The position numbers and the translations under genes are program-made. Below are positions 23,861-32,941 of a DNA stretch of 42,468 nucleotides, in pieces; within the stretch, counting starts at the first letter, position 1; every line of letters begins with the position of its first letter. Under the pieces are notes generated by a model. That model saw nothing but the letters and a program-made list of their open reading frames with translations. It did not search any database and had not been told where the DNA came from. Origin of the DNA: an uncultured Fibrobacter sp. (GTDB lineage Bacteria; Fibrobacterota; Fibrobacteria; Fibrobacterales; Fibrobacteraceae); contig NZ_CAMZCS010000028.1 of assembly GCF_947305105.1 (NCBI RefSeq), positions 1 through 42,468 on the forward strand. Reading direction: 5' to 3'.

Positions 23861-23965
23861 TATCCAGAAAAATTTGTTTTCGTATTTTTTCACACGACTT
23901 CCCACCCCCGTTAATTTAGTTTTATGTATTTTTATGGGGAATAGTTTATCCAGGATAGTAGCAAC

Positions 23966-25303
23966 ATGAAAAAAATCGCACTCTTGGCCGGGACCTGCGC
24001 TCTGTTCATTCTTGTCGCCTGCGGCGGCGATTCCTCCACAAGTGCGTCGAAAAACGACCTGTCCGACCCCGCCGAAGCAACCGCTCCAAAAGAAACGGAC
24101 CCAAAAGATTCCGGTAGCACCGTAAAAGAAGCGGCAGAAGACTCCGACATTATCAGCGACGGGGATTCCACAAATGTGTCCACAGGAAAAAGTTCTTCTT
24201 CCGTAAAAGCAGAAAACACATCTTCTGCTGAACAAACAAAGAGTTCTTCCTCCGTAAAAGCGAGAAGTTCCTCTTCTTCTGTAAAAGCAGCGAGTTCTTC
24301 GTCCGAAACGCCTGTTGGAACTTCTTCTTCCGCCAAGGAAGAGACTGTTGTTTCCTCCTCCGGCCCGTTCAATCCCTGCAGCGAGGCCCCAGCCCTTAAA
24401 GAAAACTGGAAATACTTGAACCCAGACGTTCAGTATGGCTGTTTCAAGGATTCCAGAGACAATCAATACTATGCGACCGTCAAAATCGGCAATTATACCT
24501 GGATGGCCGAAAACCTGGCATACGATTATATATATGCCCCCCGCACACAAGATTCATGGTACGGATACAGCAAAAAAGGAGCCGATGACCAGAATCACCG
24601 AGGATACCTGTATACCTGGGACCTCGCGATGGCCGATACAAACTGCCGCAGAGAAAACTTATGCAAACCACGAGGCCAAATGCGCGGCCTCTGCCCAGAA
24701 GGGTTCCACATTCCCTCTTACTGGGAATGGCAAGACCTTTTCAATGCCGTTGGCGGAGTAGACATAGCAGCCCGCGAACTCAAGTCTACAGAGGTTTGGG
24801 ACAACACGGCAAAAGGTACAAACAAGTACGGTTTTAGCGTGATTCCTAACGGGCCTCGATACGGAGCAGGGTATTCCAATCCTGTTGATTTCAATACAGA
24901 CTTTTGGACTTCCGAAGAAACCGGAAAGAATGTAACCATTTCCATAGTTTTTTTAAGCGACGACAAAGTCAATTCATTGGCATTTGAAAATAAGGAATAC
25001 GGCTTTTCCGTTCGCTGCCTCATGGATCATCCAGAACAAGAAACGCCCCATTCTGGCATACCCCATGATCCAGATAAATTATACCAGTGCGACGAAATGC
25101 TAATGGACGACATAAATACCTGGCATTTCAAAAACGAATCACAAACTGAATTCCAGTACTTTATTGACGACCGTGATTCAATATCTGTTCGTATAAAAGA
25201 CTCCTATTCAGATCACACATCTAAATCAGGCTACGCCAACAACGAGTACGATCTTTACATTATGTTCTGGGCAGCCTTGAACAGCTGTTTGCCACGCTAC
25301 TAA
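23966..25303 (+). CDS. FISUMP-domain lipoprotein with C-terminal extension
   Basis: This 445-residue lipoprotein has lipobox L-V-A-C (Cys at about 19), a linker of about 110 residues with Ser clusters alternating with V-K-A, and then a FISUMP domain. The landmarks are Y-A-T-V-K-I-G-N-Y-T-W-M-A-E-N-L, G-Y-L-Y-T-W, L-C-P-E-G-F-H-I-P-S, Y-G-F-S-V-I-P-N-G and the terminal Y-G-F-S-V-R-C-L. About 90 further residues follow with no recognised domain. An AGGATAG sits before the start. It is a paralogue of the gene at 18830 but with an extra C-terminal part. Confidence 0.88.
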   Translation: MKKIALLAGTCALFILVACGGDSSTSASKNDLSDPAEATAPKETDPKDSGSTVKEAAEDSDIISDGDSTNVSTGKSSSSVKAENTSSAEQTKSSSSVKARSSSSSVKAASSSSETPVGTSSSAKEETVVSSSGPFNPCSEAPALKENWKYLNPDVQYGCFKDSRDNQYYATVKIGNYTWMAENLAYDYIYAPRTQDSWYGYSKKGADDQNHRGYLYTWDLAMADTNCRRENLCKPRGQMRGLCPEGFHIPSYWEWQDLFNAVGGVDIAARELKSTEVWDNTAKGTNKYGFSVIPNGPRYGAGYSNPVDFNTDFWTSEETGKNVTISIVFLSDDKVNSLAFENKEYGFSVRCLMDHPEQETPHSGIPHDPDKLYQCDEMLMDDINTWHFKNESQTEFQYFIDDRDSISVRIKDSYSDHTSKSGYANNEYDLYIMFWAALNSCLPRY

Positions 25304-25390
25304 CACCGCGACCCCCTCCCCTCGCACCAGCAATACGGAATGGCTTGACAGAGCCATGCAAAAAAAGTGAAAAAATGTGCAGTGAACCTA

Positions 25391-25419
25391 TTGACATTTG
25401 TCCAAGAGTGCACTATATT
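25391..25419 (+). promoter_or_regulatory. lexA promoter
   Basis: A perfect TTGACA (25391-25396) is separated by 17 bases from TATATT (25414-25419). The lexA ATG is at 25463, leaving a leader of about 35-40 bases. Confidence 0.88.
25399..25412. promoter_or_regulatory. LexA operator in the lexA promoter
   Basis: TGTCCAAGAGTGCA lies wholly between the -35 and -10 boxes. From memory, the F. succinogenes LexA site is TGC-N-C-N4-GTGCA; this matches with one change (third base T for C). Its position would block RNA polymerase, giving autoregulation. Confidence 0.75.
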
Positions 25420-25462
25420 TATATACGATGTCGCAAAAAAACAACCAACTGCGAGGCTAAAG

Positions 25463-26113
25463 ATGGATTACACAAAGAAAAAGGAACTGACAAGCCGTCA
25501 AGAAGAAATCCTGGAATACATCAAGAAGTACTCCAAAGAGAACCACATGCCGCCGACCGTGCGCGAAATCGGGAACCATTTCGAGATTTCGTCTACGAAC
25601 GGTGTACGCTCCATCCTCGCCGCCCTCATCAAGAAGGGCTACATCAACCGCTCTCCGCGCCTCAGCCGCGGGATCGAAATTCTTTCGTCCGATGCTGACG
25701 CTTCGGAAAACCAGGCACCGAGCAATACCATAGAAATTCCCATCGTCGGCCGCGTGGCCGCCGGTACGCCTATTCTCGCCGTGCAGAACCTCGAAGGCAC
25801 CGTCACCATCGACCGCGACTTCCTCGCCTGCCGTAGCGACGTGTTCGCCCTCCGCGTCAAGGGCGACTCCATGATCAATGCAGGCATCTTCGACGGGGAC
25901 CTCATTTTCGCGCGCCAGCAGAAAAACGCAGAACAGGGCGAAATCGTCGTCGCGCAGATTGACAACGAGGCGACCGTCAAGTACTACCACCCCAGTTCCG
26001 ACCACATCGAACTGCGCCCGGCCAACCCGAAATACCGCCCGATTATCGTGAACAATCGCAAGGACTTCTCCATTGCAGGTCGCGTCATCGGCGTGATGCG
26101 CAGGGTCAGCTAA
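25463..26113 (+). CDS. lexA: LexA repressor
   Basis: LexA represses the SOS DNA-damage genes until RecA filaments trigger its self-cleavage. The 216-residue protein begins [17 protein letters not shown]. It has the winged-helix domain with P-P-T-V-R-E-I (about 30-36) and recognition helix S-S-T-N-G-V-R-S, then the cleavage site Ala100-Gly101 in [10 protein letters not shown]. Catalytic Ser136 lies in G-D-S-M and Lys173 in A-T-V-K-Y-Y. I chose the ATG at 25463, which keeps the promoter outside the gene; in-frame codons upstream would include it. The gene appears to be monocistronic. Confidence 0.96.
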   Translation: MDYTKKKELTSRQEEILEYIKKYSKENHMPPTVREIGNHFEISSTNGVRSILAALIKKGYINRSPRLSRGIEILSSDADASENQAPSNTIEIPIVGRVAAGTPILAVQNLEGTVTIDRDFLACRSDVFALRVKGDSMINAGIFDGDLIFARQQKNAEQGEIVVAQIDNEATVKYYHPSSDHIELRPANPKYRPIIVNNRKDFSIAGRVIGVMRRVS

Positions 26114-26160
26114 GCCCTACCGGCCAAACAACGACCAGCCCGCACATTTTATACAACATA

Positions 26161-26184
26161 AAAAGGACCCCTGAAGGGTCCTTT
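26161..26184. terminator. Bidirectional terminator between lexA and the zinc-ribbon gene
   Basis: AAAAGGACCC pairs perfectly with GGGTCCTTTT around a four-base loop, with T-rich sequence after it. It sits between two convergent genes. Confidence 0.9.
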
Positions 26185-26211
26185 TCATTTTAGACTTGTG
26201 CGAGATTTCGC

Positions 26212-27375
26212 CTATTCGAAATCGGCGAACTCTTCTTCGGCGTCCTTGATGTCGGCGGCATCCGGTCCTTCGCCAAACTCGCTATCATCCTCAGCCTCGT
26301 CCAGGGAGTCACCCCCCATGGCGCCCAGCTGGTATTCGACCTTGCGGGCTTCCTTGGACTGGCCCAACTTGAGGATTGCGGCGCACTCTTCGCAGTAACC
26401 CAAGTGCTTGTCTACCCAGAATTCGGGAGAGACCAGATTCTTGTTGCAGCGGGTACAAATCTGGGTTGCCGCTTCGCGGGTAAACGCGAGATTCTGTTCT
26501 TCGAGTTCCTTGAGCAAGCGCTCGGTCAGTTCTTCCTGCGTTTCTTCGGCGAGGGAAATCTTGTGACGGATAGCCGAGGTCGGCTTCATGTCGAGGTTCT
26601 TCATTTCAGAAGAAACCTTCTTCTTGTTGGCGCGTTCCTCGTTCTCATCGATTTCGAAGAAGAAAATGGACTTGTTCAGTTTTTTCCCGCCTTCGAGGAG
26701 GACGGCGTAAGGGAGCTCGACCTTTTCCTTGCCCCCCTTCTTGGCCTTCACTTCTTCGGCGACTTTCGAAGTATCTTCGACAGGAGCCTCTATTTCAGGC
26801 ACATCTACTTGCGGTACTTCTTTCTTTACGACCTTGACTTCCGGCTCGGGTTTCGCGACCGGCTTGGCGGCAGGCTTTGCGACCGGCTTAGCAGCAGGCT
26901 TTGCGGCCGGCTTGGCAGCAGGCTTGACCGCCGGCTTAGCAGCGGGCTTTGCAGCAGACTTAGCAACAGGCTTTGCACTCGGCTTCGGGGCCGGTTTTGC
27001 AACCGGTTTCGCCTTCGCAGCCGGCTTGGCAACGGGCTTTGCAGCAGGCTTCTTTGCCGGAGCCTTCGGAGCGGGCTTCGAACTGGACTTTGCCACCGGC
27101 TTAGATGCAGGCTTTGCAGCCGGTTTGGCGGCAGGCTTCTTTGTTGCGGCCTTCGGTGCCGGTTTGGACGGTTTCGTCGGCTTGGCTGCGGGCTTAGCCG
27201 ACTTCGGAGCAGGCTTTGCAGCAGGCTTGGACGCAGACTTCGCGGCAGGTTTGGCAGCCGGCTTCTTTGCCGGAGCCTTTGGAGCGGGCTTAGGGGCAGC
27301 CTTCTTAGCGACAGGCTTCTTTGCCGGAGCACTCTTTGCAGCGGAGTTTTTCGAAGACACTTTCTTAGAGCTCAT
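26212..27375 (-). CDS. Histone H1-like Lys/Ala/Pro-rich protein with zinc ribbon
   Basis: This 387-residue protein has three parts. Residues 1 to about 190 are a near-continuous Lys-Pro-Ala-Ala repeat, like the C-terminal tail of histone H1 or bacterial AlgP/HctB-type DNA-compacting proteins. A middle part (Y-A-V-L-L-E-G-G-K-K-L-N-K) leads to a zinc-ribbon unit with C-T-R-C and C-E-E-C near residues 305-335, reminiscent of DksA/TraR fingers. The tail is very acidic (E-D-D-S-E-F-G-E-G-P). Nucleic-acid binding is likely; the exact role is unknown. It starts 2 bases after the cyclophilin gene, so the two form an operon. The repeats in the DNA are coding, not a CRISPR. Confidence 0.78.
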   Translation of the reverse strand: MSSKKVSSKNSAAKSAPAKKPVAKKAAPKPAPKAPAKKPAAKPAAKSASKPAAKPAPKSAKPAAKPTKPSKPAPKAATKKPAAKPAAKPASKPVAKSSSKPAPKAPAKKPAAKPVAKPAAKAKPVAKPAPKPSAKPVAKSAAKPAAKPAVKPAAKPAAKPAAKPVAKPAAKPVAKPEPEVKVVKKEVPQVDVPEIEAPVEDTSKVAEEVKAKKGGKEKVELPYAVLLEGGKKLNKSIFFFEIDENEERANKKKVSSEMKNLDMKPTSAIRHKISLAEETQEELTERLLKELEEQNLAFTREAATQICTRCNKNLVSPEFWVDKHLGYCEECAAILKLGQSKEARKVEYQLGAMGGDSLDEAEDDSEFGEGPDAADIKDAEEEFADFE

Positions 27376-27377
27376 AC

Positions 27378-27905
27378 TTATTTCTTTTCCAGAATTTTGA
27401 TGTTTATAATTCTATCAAACTGTTCAATGCGGCACACGACGTCGTGGCCCTTGGTGACACGGCCAAACACGGTATGCTTCCCGTCCAGGTGATGCTGGGC
27501 CATCTGCGTGATAAAGAACTGCGAGCCGGCCGTATTCGGGCCACGGTTCGCCATGGAGATGACGCCATATTCATGGAGCAACTTGTTCGGTTCGTCGTCA
27601 ATGGTATAGCCCGGACCGCCGGTCCCGTTCGCATCGGGGTCACCGCCCTGAATCATGAAACCGTTGATAACGCGGTGGAACGTCAAGCCGTCGTAGAAAC
27701 CCTTCTCCGCAAGGTCCACAAAATTGGCGACCGTATTCGGAGCTTCCTTGAAGTTCAAGTCAAGGACAATCTCGCCCTCGTCGGTGGTGATTGTCGCCTG
27801 AATTTCCTTGATTCCTGAATAATCTTTGTTAAACACCTTCCCCTCGGCAAACGCCAGGGAACATAGCCCGAAAAGGGACAGAAAGAGAATGAATTTTTTT
27901 ACCAC
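27378..27905 (-). CDS. Exported peptidyl-prolyl isomerase (cyclophilin)
   Basis: This cyclophilin-type isomerase speeds proline cis-trans turns in exported proteins. The 175-residue protein starts at a GTG (27905) and opens with a signal peptide [15 protein letters not shown] ending near A-F-A. The catalytic core is complete: L-T-F-H-R-V-I (Arg), [21 protein letters not shown] and [15 protein letters not shown] lies 9 bases upstream of the GTG. A longer reading from 27956 would hide the signal peptide, so I rejected it. It is first in an operon with the zinc-ribbon gene and diverges from lepA. Confidence 0.93.
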   Translation of the reverse strand: MVKKFILFLSLFGLCSLAFAEGKVFNKDYSGIKEIQATITTDEGEIVLDLNFKEAPNTVANFVDLAEKGFYDGLTFHRVINGFMIQGGDPDANGTGGPGYTIDDEPNKLLHEYGVISMANRGPNTAGSQFFITQMAQHHLDGKHTVFGRVTKGHDVVCRIEQFDRIINIKILEKK

Positions 27906-27921
27906 GTTCAGAACTCTCAAT

Positions 27922-27936
27922 GTTGTGCAGCACAAC
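27922..27936. promoter_or_regulatory. Perfect 15-bp palindrome before the cyclophilin gene
   Basis: GTTGTGC-A-GCACAAC lies in the leader of the cyclophilin gene. It could be a protein-binding site or a leader hairpin; it does not fit the LexA motif. Confidence 0.45.
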
Positions 27937-28070
27937 GCACGGAATGTGCATCCCAAATATACAATTTTTCAAATCAAATATTGCGCCGGGCATGCGGTGG
28001 CCCTCGTCAATCGCCTATTTTTCTATATTTACCCCCAAAAAAGACTCACAACGATATTCTTATCGCACCT

Positions 28071-29891
28071 ATGCCGCAAAACGACAACATCAGAAATTTC
28101 AGTATTATCGCCCACATTGACCACGGCAAATCAACACTTGCCGACCGCATGATCGAACTGACCAAGACCGTCTCGAAAAACGAGATGACGAACCAGCTCC
28201 TGGACGACATGGATTTGGAACGCGAACGCGGCATCACCATCAAGGCGCACGCCATCCGCATGGTGTACGAACGCGACGGCAAGGAATATATCCTGAACAT
28301 GATCGACACGCCGGGGCACGTGGACTTCACGTACGAAGTGAGCCGCTCGCTCGCCGCCTGCGAGGGCGCAATCCTCGTGGTGGACGCAAGCCAGGGCATC
28401 GAAGCGCAGACGCTTTCTAACCTCTACCTCGCACTCGAAAACGACCTCGAAATTATCCCGGTGCTCAACAAGGTCGATTTGCCGGGTGCCCAACCCGACC
28501 ATGTGGCACAGCTCGTAGGCGACCTGCTGGGCTACGACCCCGACAGCATCCCGCGCATTTCCGCAAAGACGGGCCTCAACGTGGAACAAGTACTCGACAA
28601 GATTGTCGACGAAATCCCCGCCCCCAAAGGCGACAGCGGCAAACCGCTCAAGGCGCTGATCTTTGACTCCGTGTACGACTCCTACCGCGGCGTCATCAAC
28701 TACATCCGCATTGTGGAAGGCACGCTCAAGGCCGGCATGAAAATCAAGATGATGAAGACCGGCGCCGAGTACATGGTCACCGAAGTCGGAACCTTCAGCA
28801 TGCGCCGCGACCCGCGCGACGAACTTTCCGAAGGCATGGTGGGCTACGTGCTCGCGAACGTGAAGACGATTAGCGACGTGAAAATCGGCGACACGCTCAC
28901 CGACGCATCGAACCCCGCCACCGAACCGCTCCCGGGCTACAAGGATATCTTGCCGATGATCTATTCCGGCATCTACCCCATCAACCCGGAAGACTACAAG
29001 GACTTGCGCGAAGCCCTGGAAAAGCTCCGCCTGAACGACTCCGCTATCAGTTGGGAACCGGAAACCTCCGAAGCGCTCGGATTCGGCTTCCGTACAGGCT
29101 TCCTCGGGCTGTTGCACATGGAAATCGTGCAAGAACGCCTCGACCGCGAATTCAACGTGGACATCATCACCACAGTGCCGAACGTGGAATACCATGTGTA
29201 CATGAGCGACGGCACGATGGTGAAAATCGAAAGTCCCTCCAAGCTCCCCGACGCAAGCCGCTACGACCACATCGAAGAACCCTACGTGAAGGCGCAAATC
29301 TTCACGCCCAAGGAATACGTGGGTGCCCTCATGACGCTCTGCGACGAGAAGCGCGGCGAGTTCGAGACCATGGAATACATCGACGAAGCGAAGGTCATCC
29401 TCAAGTACAACCTGCCACTCGCCGAAATCATGTTCGACTTCTACGACCGCCTCAAGTCGGTCAGCCGCGGCTACGCCGGCCTCGACTACGCCCCGAGCGA
29501 ATACCGCAGGAACAACCTCGTAAAGCTCGACATTCTGTTGAACGGCGACCCGGTGGATGCGTTCTCCGTGATTATCCACAAGGACAAGGCGCACACCTAC
29601 GCGAACGCCATCTGCGTGAAGCTCAAAGACCTCATTCCGCGCCAGCAGTTCGACGTGGCCATCCAAGGCGCAATTGGCGGAAAGATTATCAGCCGTTCTA
29701 CCGTGAAGGCAGTGCGCAAGGATGTGCTTGCCAAGTGCTACGGCGGTGACATCACCCGTAAGCGCAAGCTCCTCGAAAAGCAGAAGGAAGGCAAGAAGCG
29801 CATGAAGAGCATCGGCTTGGTGGAAGTGCCGCAGAAGGCGTTCCTCGCCGTGCTTTCGCTTTCGGACAACTCCACGAACAACGGCGACTAA
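28071..29891 (+). CDS. lepA: Elongation factor 4 (LepA)
   Basis: This ribosome-bound GTPase is thought to back-translocate stalled ribosomes or aid initiation. The 606-residue protein starts [22 protein letters not shown], with the G1 loop at about 14-21. It has [15 protein letters not shown] and N-K-V-D-L-P, then the LepA-specific C-terminal domain ([13 protein letters not shown]). I chose 28071; an upstream in-frame ATG at 27981 would add 30 unlike residues. TATATT at 28024 may be the -10. A probable operon with the signal-peptidase-like gene 17 bases downstream mirrors the lepA-lepB pair of other bacteria. Confidence 0.97.
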   Translation: MPQNDNIRNFSIIAHIDHGKSTLADRMIELTKTVSKNEMTNQLLDDMDLERERGITIKAHAIRMVYERDGKEYILNMIDTPGHVDFTYEVSRSLAACEGAILVVDASQGIEAQTLSNLYLALENDLEIIPVLNKVDLPGAQPDHVAQLVGDLLGYDPDSIPRISAKTGLNVEQVLDKIVDEIPAPKGDSGKPLKALIFDSVYDSYRGVINYIRIVEGTLKAGMKIKMMKTGAEYMVTEVGTFSMRRDPRDELSEGMVGYVLANVKTISDVKIGDTLTDASNPATEPLPGYKDILPMIYSGIYPINPEDYKDLREALEKLRLNDSAISWEPETSEALGFGFRTGFLGLLHMEIVQERLDREFNVDIITTVPNVEYHVYMSDGTMVKIESPSKLPDASRYDHIEEPYVKAQIFTPKEYVGALMTLCDEKRGEFETMEYIDEAKVILKYNLPLAEIMFDFYDRLKSVSRGYAGLDYAPSEYRRNNLVKLDILLNGDPVDAFSVIIHKDKAHTYANAICVKLKDLIPRQQFDVAIQGAIGGKIISRSTVKAVRKDVLAKCYGGDITRKRKLLEKQKEGKKRMKSIGLVEVPQKAFLAVLSLSDNSTNNGD

Positions 29892-29908
29892 TTTATTTTT
29901 CAAAAGCG

Positions 29909-31030
29909 ATGGCATACCTGGACAGAAACGTGAGGCGCTTACAGTGGAGGACATCCAAGTCCCGCCTCTTTGTTGCTGTCTTCATTATGCTCGTGGCCTT
30001 CACCGGAGCACTCGCCATCCGCTACTACGCCGTCGAACCGATTCTTTTGCAAGACACAGCCATGCAGCCCCGCATCAAGAAGGGCTCGCTAATATGGGTC
30101 TGTAGGCTCCCCCAGTGCATCGACAAAGCGACTTTTGGCGAAATTGTCTGGGCCAGGCAACCGAACAACGAAACACTTGTCCGCAAGATTATCGGCTACC
30201 CCGGCGACACTATCGAAATTTCGGACAAAGGGCGCATAAAGACAAAGCAGAAGCGCTTTATGTGGCGTGGCGAAGATTCCTTTATCGAAACGCGCAAGTT
30301 CTACGTTCCCAGGCAAGGCGACACGATACTCCTCTCCACGCTCAACGACGTGGAAGAAGACTACATTCTTAGGCTGATGAACGAGCAGGGGCTCCCCATC
30401 ACCATCAAGTCGACCCTTTGGCAAGGAAACCGCGAAATTTCCATTGAGCGAATAGGCTCGACCAAGCTGGGGCACCGCCTCGTGAGCTTGAAGGAGCTGG
30501 ATGTGCTCCCCTGGCAAGACCGGCGACTCATCGAAATGCAAATCCGCCAAGCAGAACCCGGCAACGCACCAATTAAGATCAAGCGCCAGTTCTTCGTCGA
30601 AGGCGATTCCGTCCCGATGGACACGTTCATCGTCGCAAGCGACAACTACTACCTCGCCTGCGAACAAGGGAACCATTGCGTCGACTCGCGTGAACTCGGA
30701 TTTTTCACCAAGGAAAGGATTCTCGGGCGCTACATCAAACAACCCGACATCGTAAAGCAATTTGTCCTAAAAAAAGCGCAAGAGTTTCAGAAGACATTCT
30801 TCCCCATCAAAAAGAAAGAAGCCGAGAAGATTCCTCCGAAAGAAGAACCTAAAAAGATCAAGAGCGAAGTTGAGACCATCAAGGTAGAAATCGACGAGAA
30901 CGGCGAAACAAAGCCTATCCGGGATATCAAGCCCAACAACGGCCCCGAACGAGTCCAACAAATCAAAAGGCCACACGCCATCAAGGCAATCGATCCCATA
31001 AAGGAGCCCACGAAAGGGCAAAAAAAATAA
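29909..31030 (+). CDS. Signal peptidase I-like protein lacking catalytic residues
   Basis: The protein keeps the layout of S26 signal peptidase I: a basic N-terminus, one membrane helix (about 20-38), then box B, D and E regions. Where active enzymes have S-M-x-P, this one reads T-A-M-Q-P, so Ala51 replaces the catalytic Ser. Where they have I-K-R-x-x-G-x-P-G-D, it reads V-R-K-I-I-G-Y-P-G-D, so Arg92 takes the catalytic Lys place. The late G-D-N box is S-D-N, but D-S-R is kept. At 373 residues it is long, with a Lys/Glu-rich tail of about 100 residues ending in G-Q-K-K. It lies in the position normally held by lepB, next to lepA, and is probably inactive as a peptidase. Confidence 0.78.
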   Translation: MAYLDRNVRRLQWRTSKSRLFVAVFIMLVAFTGALAIRYYAVEPILLQDTAMQPRIKKGSLIWVCRLPQCIDKATFGEIVWARQPNNETLVRKIIGYPGDTIEISDKGRIKTKQKRFMWRGEDSFIETRKFYVPRQGDTILLSTLNDVEEDYILRLMNEQGLPITIKSTLWQGNREISIERIGSTKLGHRLVSLKELDVLPWQDRRLIEMQIRQAEPGNAPIKIKRQFFVEGDSVPMDTFIVASDNYYLACEQGNHCVDSRELGFFTKERILGRYIKQPDIVKQFVLKKAQEFQKTFFPIKKKEAEKIPPKEEPKKIKSEVETIKVEIDENGETKPIRDIKPNNGPERVQQIKRPHAIKAIDPIKEPTKGQKK

Positions 31031-31056
31031 CCCCGGACAGCGCGAACCATCCGGGG
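31031..31056. terminator. Hairpin between convergent genes
   Basis: CCCCGGA (31031-31037) pairs with TCCGGGG (31050-31056). The T tract is poor, so termination strength is uncertain. Confidence 0.6.
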
Positions 31057-31076
31057 CAAATTCCAACTAAGGTAAA

Positions 31077-32918
31077 TTAGTCGAGCGAGTGGACCAGCAG
31101 GCCGTCGCGGAGCTTGGGTTCAAACCAAGTGCTCTTGGGCGGCATGATTTCGCCGGCATCGGCAATGTTCATCAGCTGGTCGAGCGTCGTCGGGTACATG
31201 GCGAAGGCGCAGGCACATTCACCGCTATCCACGCGCTTCACAAGTTCGCCCAGGCCACGAATGCCACCGACAAAGTCGATGCGCTTGGAAGTACGCGGGT
31301 CGTCGATATCGAAGAGCGGTTTGAGGATCAGCTTCTGCAAGAGAGCCACGTCGAGGCTATCAACCGGGCCCAGGTTCTTGAGGTATTCTGCCTTGAAGCT
31401 GCAAGCATACCACTTGCCGCCCATGTAGAAGTTCACCTGGTTCTGCTTGGCAGGGCTCTGCATGCTGTCGAGTTCGACAATATCGAACACCTTCTTCATC
31501 TCGGCCATGAGCTGTTCCGGAGTACGGCCGTTCAAGTCCTTGAGCACGCGGTTGTAGTCGAGAATCTTGAGCTGGGTGCTCGGGAAGAGGATGGCGAGGT
31601 AACGGTTGTATTCCTCGGCACCCGTATTGTTCGGGTTCTGCTGAGCGCGGTAGCTTGCGGCGCGGGCGCCGGCAGCGCTCCTGTGGTGGCCGTCGGCGAT
31701 GTAGCTCACCGGCACAGCCTCGAAGGACTTGCGGATAGCTTCGATTTCGGCGTCATCGTCGATAATCCACACCGTGTGGCCAAAGCCATCGCCCTTGCTT
31801 ACGAAGTCGTAGACCGGCGGACGCTTGGTCACGGCGCCGAACACGTCGAACTGGCCCTGGTCGCGGTAAGTGAGGAACACCGGACCGGTGTTGGCGTTCG
31901 TGGCGAGCACGTGACGCAGACGGTCTTCTTCCTTGTCGGCGCGGGTAAGTTCGTGCTTCTTGATGATGCCGTTGAAGTAGTCGGCGGCGGGCACGCAGCA
32001 CACCAGGCCGTACTGTTCACGGCCGTTCATCGTCTGGCGGTAAACATAGAGGCAAGGCTTCTTGTCGTAGGCAATCACGCCATCGGCAATCATCTTGTCC
32101 AAGTTCTCGCGGGCATGCGCATAGACCTTCGGGTCGTAGGCGTCCACGGAGTCGGGCAACTCAAGTTCCGCACGCGTGACGCGGAGATAGGAGTGCGGGA
32201 GCCCTTCGGCCATAGCTTTGGCCTCGGCGCGATTCATCACGTCGTACGGGAGGGCGGAAATAGTTTCGGCTTCGGCCGGGTTGACCGGACGCAAGGCCTT
32301 GAACGGATAGATGTGCATCATAGGCTTCTTTCCTTTGTGGGATTCCTTAATTAAAACTTCGTCCTCAGAGATGAGGTTGTGGATGTAGCCGGTCTTGCCG
32401 TCAATCCATTTCTTCTTGCGGTAGCTCACCACGAAATACGCAATGGCAAAGAACACGAACGCCGTTGCAGCGGCCATGATGGTGATACCGATTAGGAACG
32501 CAATCAAGTGATCGGCGGCATTCACCCAGAGGTTCTCGAGAATCACAGCGCAGTTGCGTATGGACATGCGCTCGAACTCGCCCAAGAAGTCAAAGGAGAT
32601 GGAGTCCGGATTGTAAATCTTGCAGCCGATGTAGTATCCGCCCGGGTAGAAAAACCCGAACTGCGTAACAGGATTCGCGACAAAATCCGCGATAACGCCA
32701 GGAACCTTGGGGAGCCTGAAAACGGCACAAAGGGCAACAGTGAGAATAATGGCAAAACCAATCGTGGGCCAAACGCCAATAAAAACACCAATAAACACGG
32801 ACCACGCAACCTTGAGGGCATCTTGGCGGCGCGGGAACATACGATTATAGTAAATACGGCTGAGTCGCTTGTACTTCGACTCATTACGATCAATAGGGGT
32901 GTGCTTAAAACGAATCAT
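31077..32918 (-). CDS. DUF2062-DUF1015 (SerK-like) fusion protein
   Basis: The 613-residue reading frame joins two usually separate families. Residues 1 to about 185 match DUF2062: Y-Y-N-R-M-F-P-R, then helices with G-V-F-I-G-V-W-P-T-I-G-F and N-P-V-T-Q-F-G-F-F. From residue 201 (M-H-I-Y-P-F-K-A-L-R-P-V) comes a complete DUF1015 domain of 413 residues with L-P-Y-D-V-M, I-A-D-G-H-H-R-S-A-A and R-I-D-F-V-G-G-I-R-G. The DUF1015 family includes ADP-dependent serine kinase SerK. An AAAGGAAAG lies 7 bases before two adjacent ATGs at 32321 and 32318, so the DUF1015 part may also be made alone. The sequence does not decide between one fused protein and two products. Confidence 0.8.
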   Translation of the reverse strand: MIRFKHTPIDRNESKYKRLSRIYYNRMFPRRQDALKVAWSVFIGVFIGVWPTIGFAIILTVALCAVFRLPKVPGVIADFVANPVTQFGFFYPGGYYIGCKIYNPDSISFDFLGEFERMSIRNCAVILENLWVNAADHLIAFLIGITIMAAATAFVFFAIAYFVVSYRKKKWIDGKTGYIHNLISEDEVLIKESHKGKKPMMHIYPFKALRPVNPAEAETISALPYDVMNRAEAKAMAEGLPHSYLRVTRAELELPDSVDAYDPKVYAHARENLDKMIADGVIAYDKKPCLYVYRQTMNGREQYGLVCCVPAADYFNGIIKKHELTRADKEEDRLRHVLATNANTGPVFLTYRDQGQFDVFGAVTKRPPVYDFVSKGDGFGHTVWIIDDDAEIEAIRKSFEAVPVSYIADGHHRSAAGARAASYRAQQNPNNTGAEEYNRYLAILFPSTQLKILDYNRVLKDLNGRTPEQLMAEMKKVFDIVELDSMQSPAKQNQVNFYMGGKWYACSFKAEYLKNLGPVDSLDVALLQKLILKPLFDIDDPRTSKRIDFVGGIRGLGELVKRVDSGECACAFAMYPTTLDQLMNIADAGEIMPPKSTWFEPKLRDGLLVHSLD

Positions 32919-32941
32919 TGCGTGCCAAATATAGAAAATTA

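Noticed and set aside
26404-27492. Arg/Leu-rich open frame opposite the Lys/Ala/Pro-rich gene, and a possible CRISPR-like repeat
   Set aside because: The repeats encode the Lys-Pro-Ala tail; unit lengths vary and there are no unique spacers.
27938-27952. Second LexA-like site (TGCACATTCCGTGC on the minus strand)
   Set aside because: The spacing between half-sites is one base too long, and the gene is not a known SOS gene.
28131-29954. 607-codon open frame antisense to lepA
   Set aside because: It is His/Val-rich shadow translation of the lepA reverse strand; no start signal or family.
31089-32354. 421-codon open frame antisense to the DUF1015 domain
   Set aside because: It is opposite a clear domain and has no features of its own.
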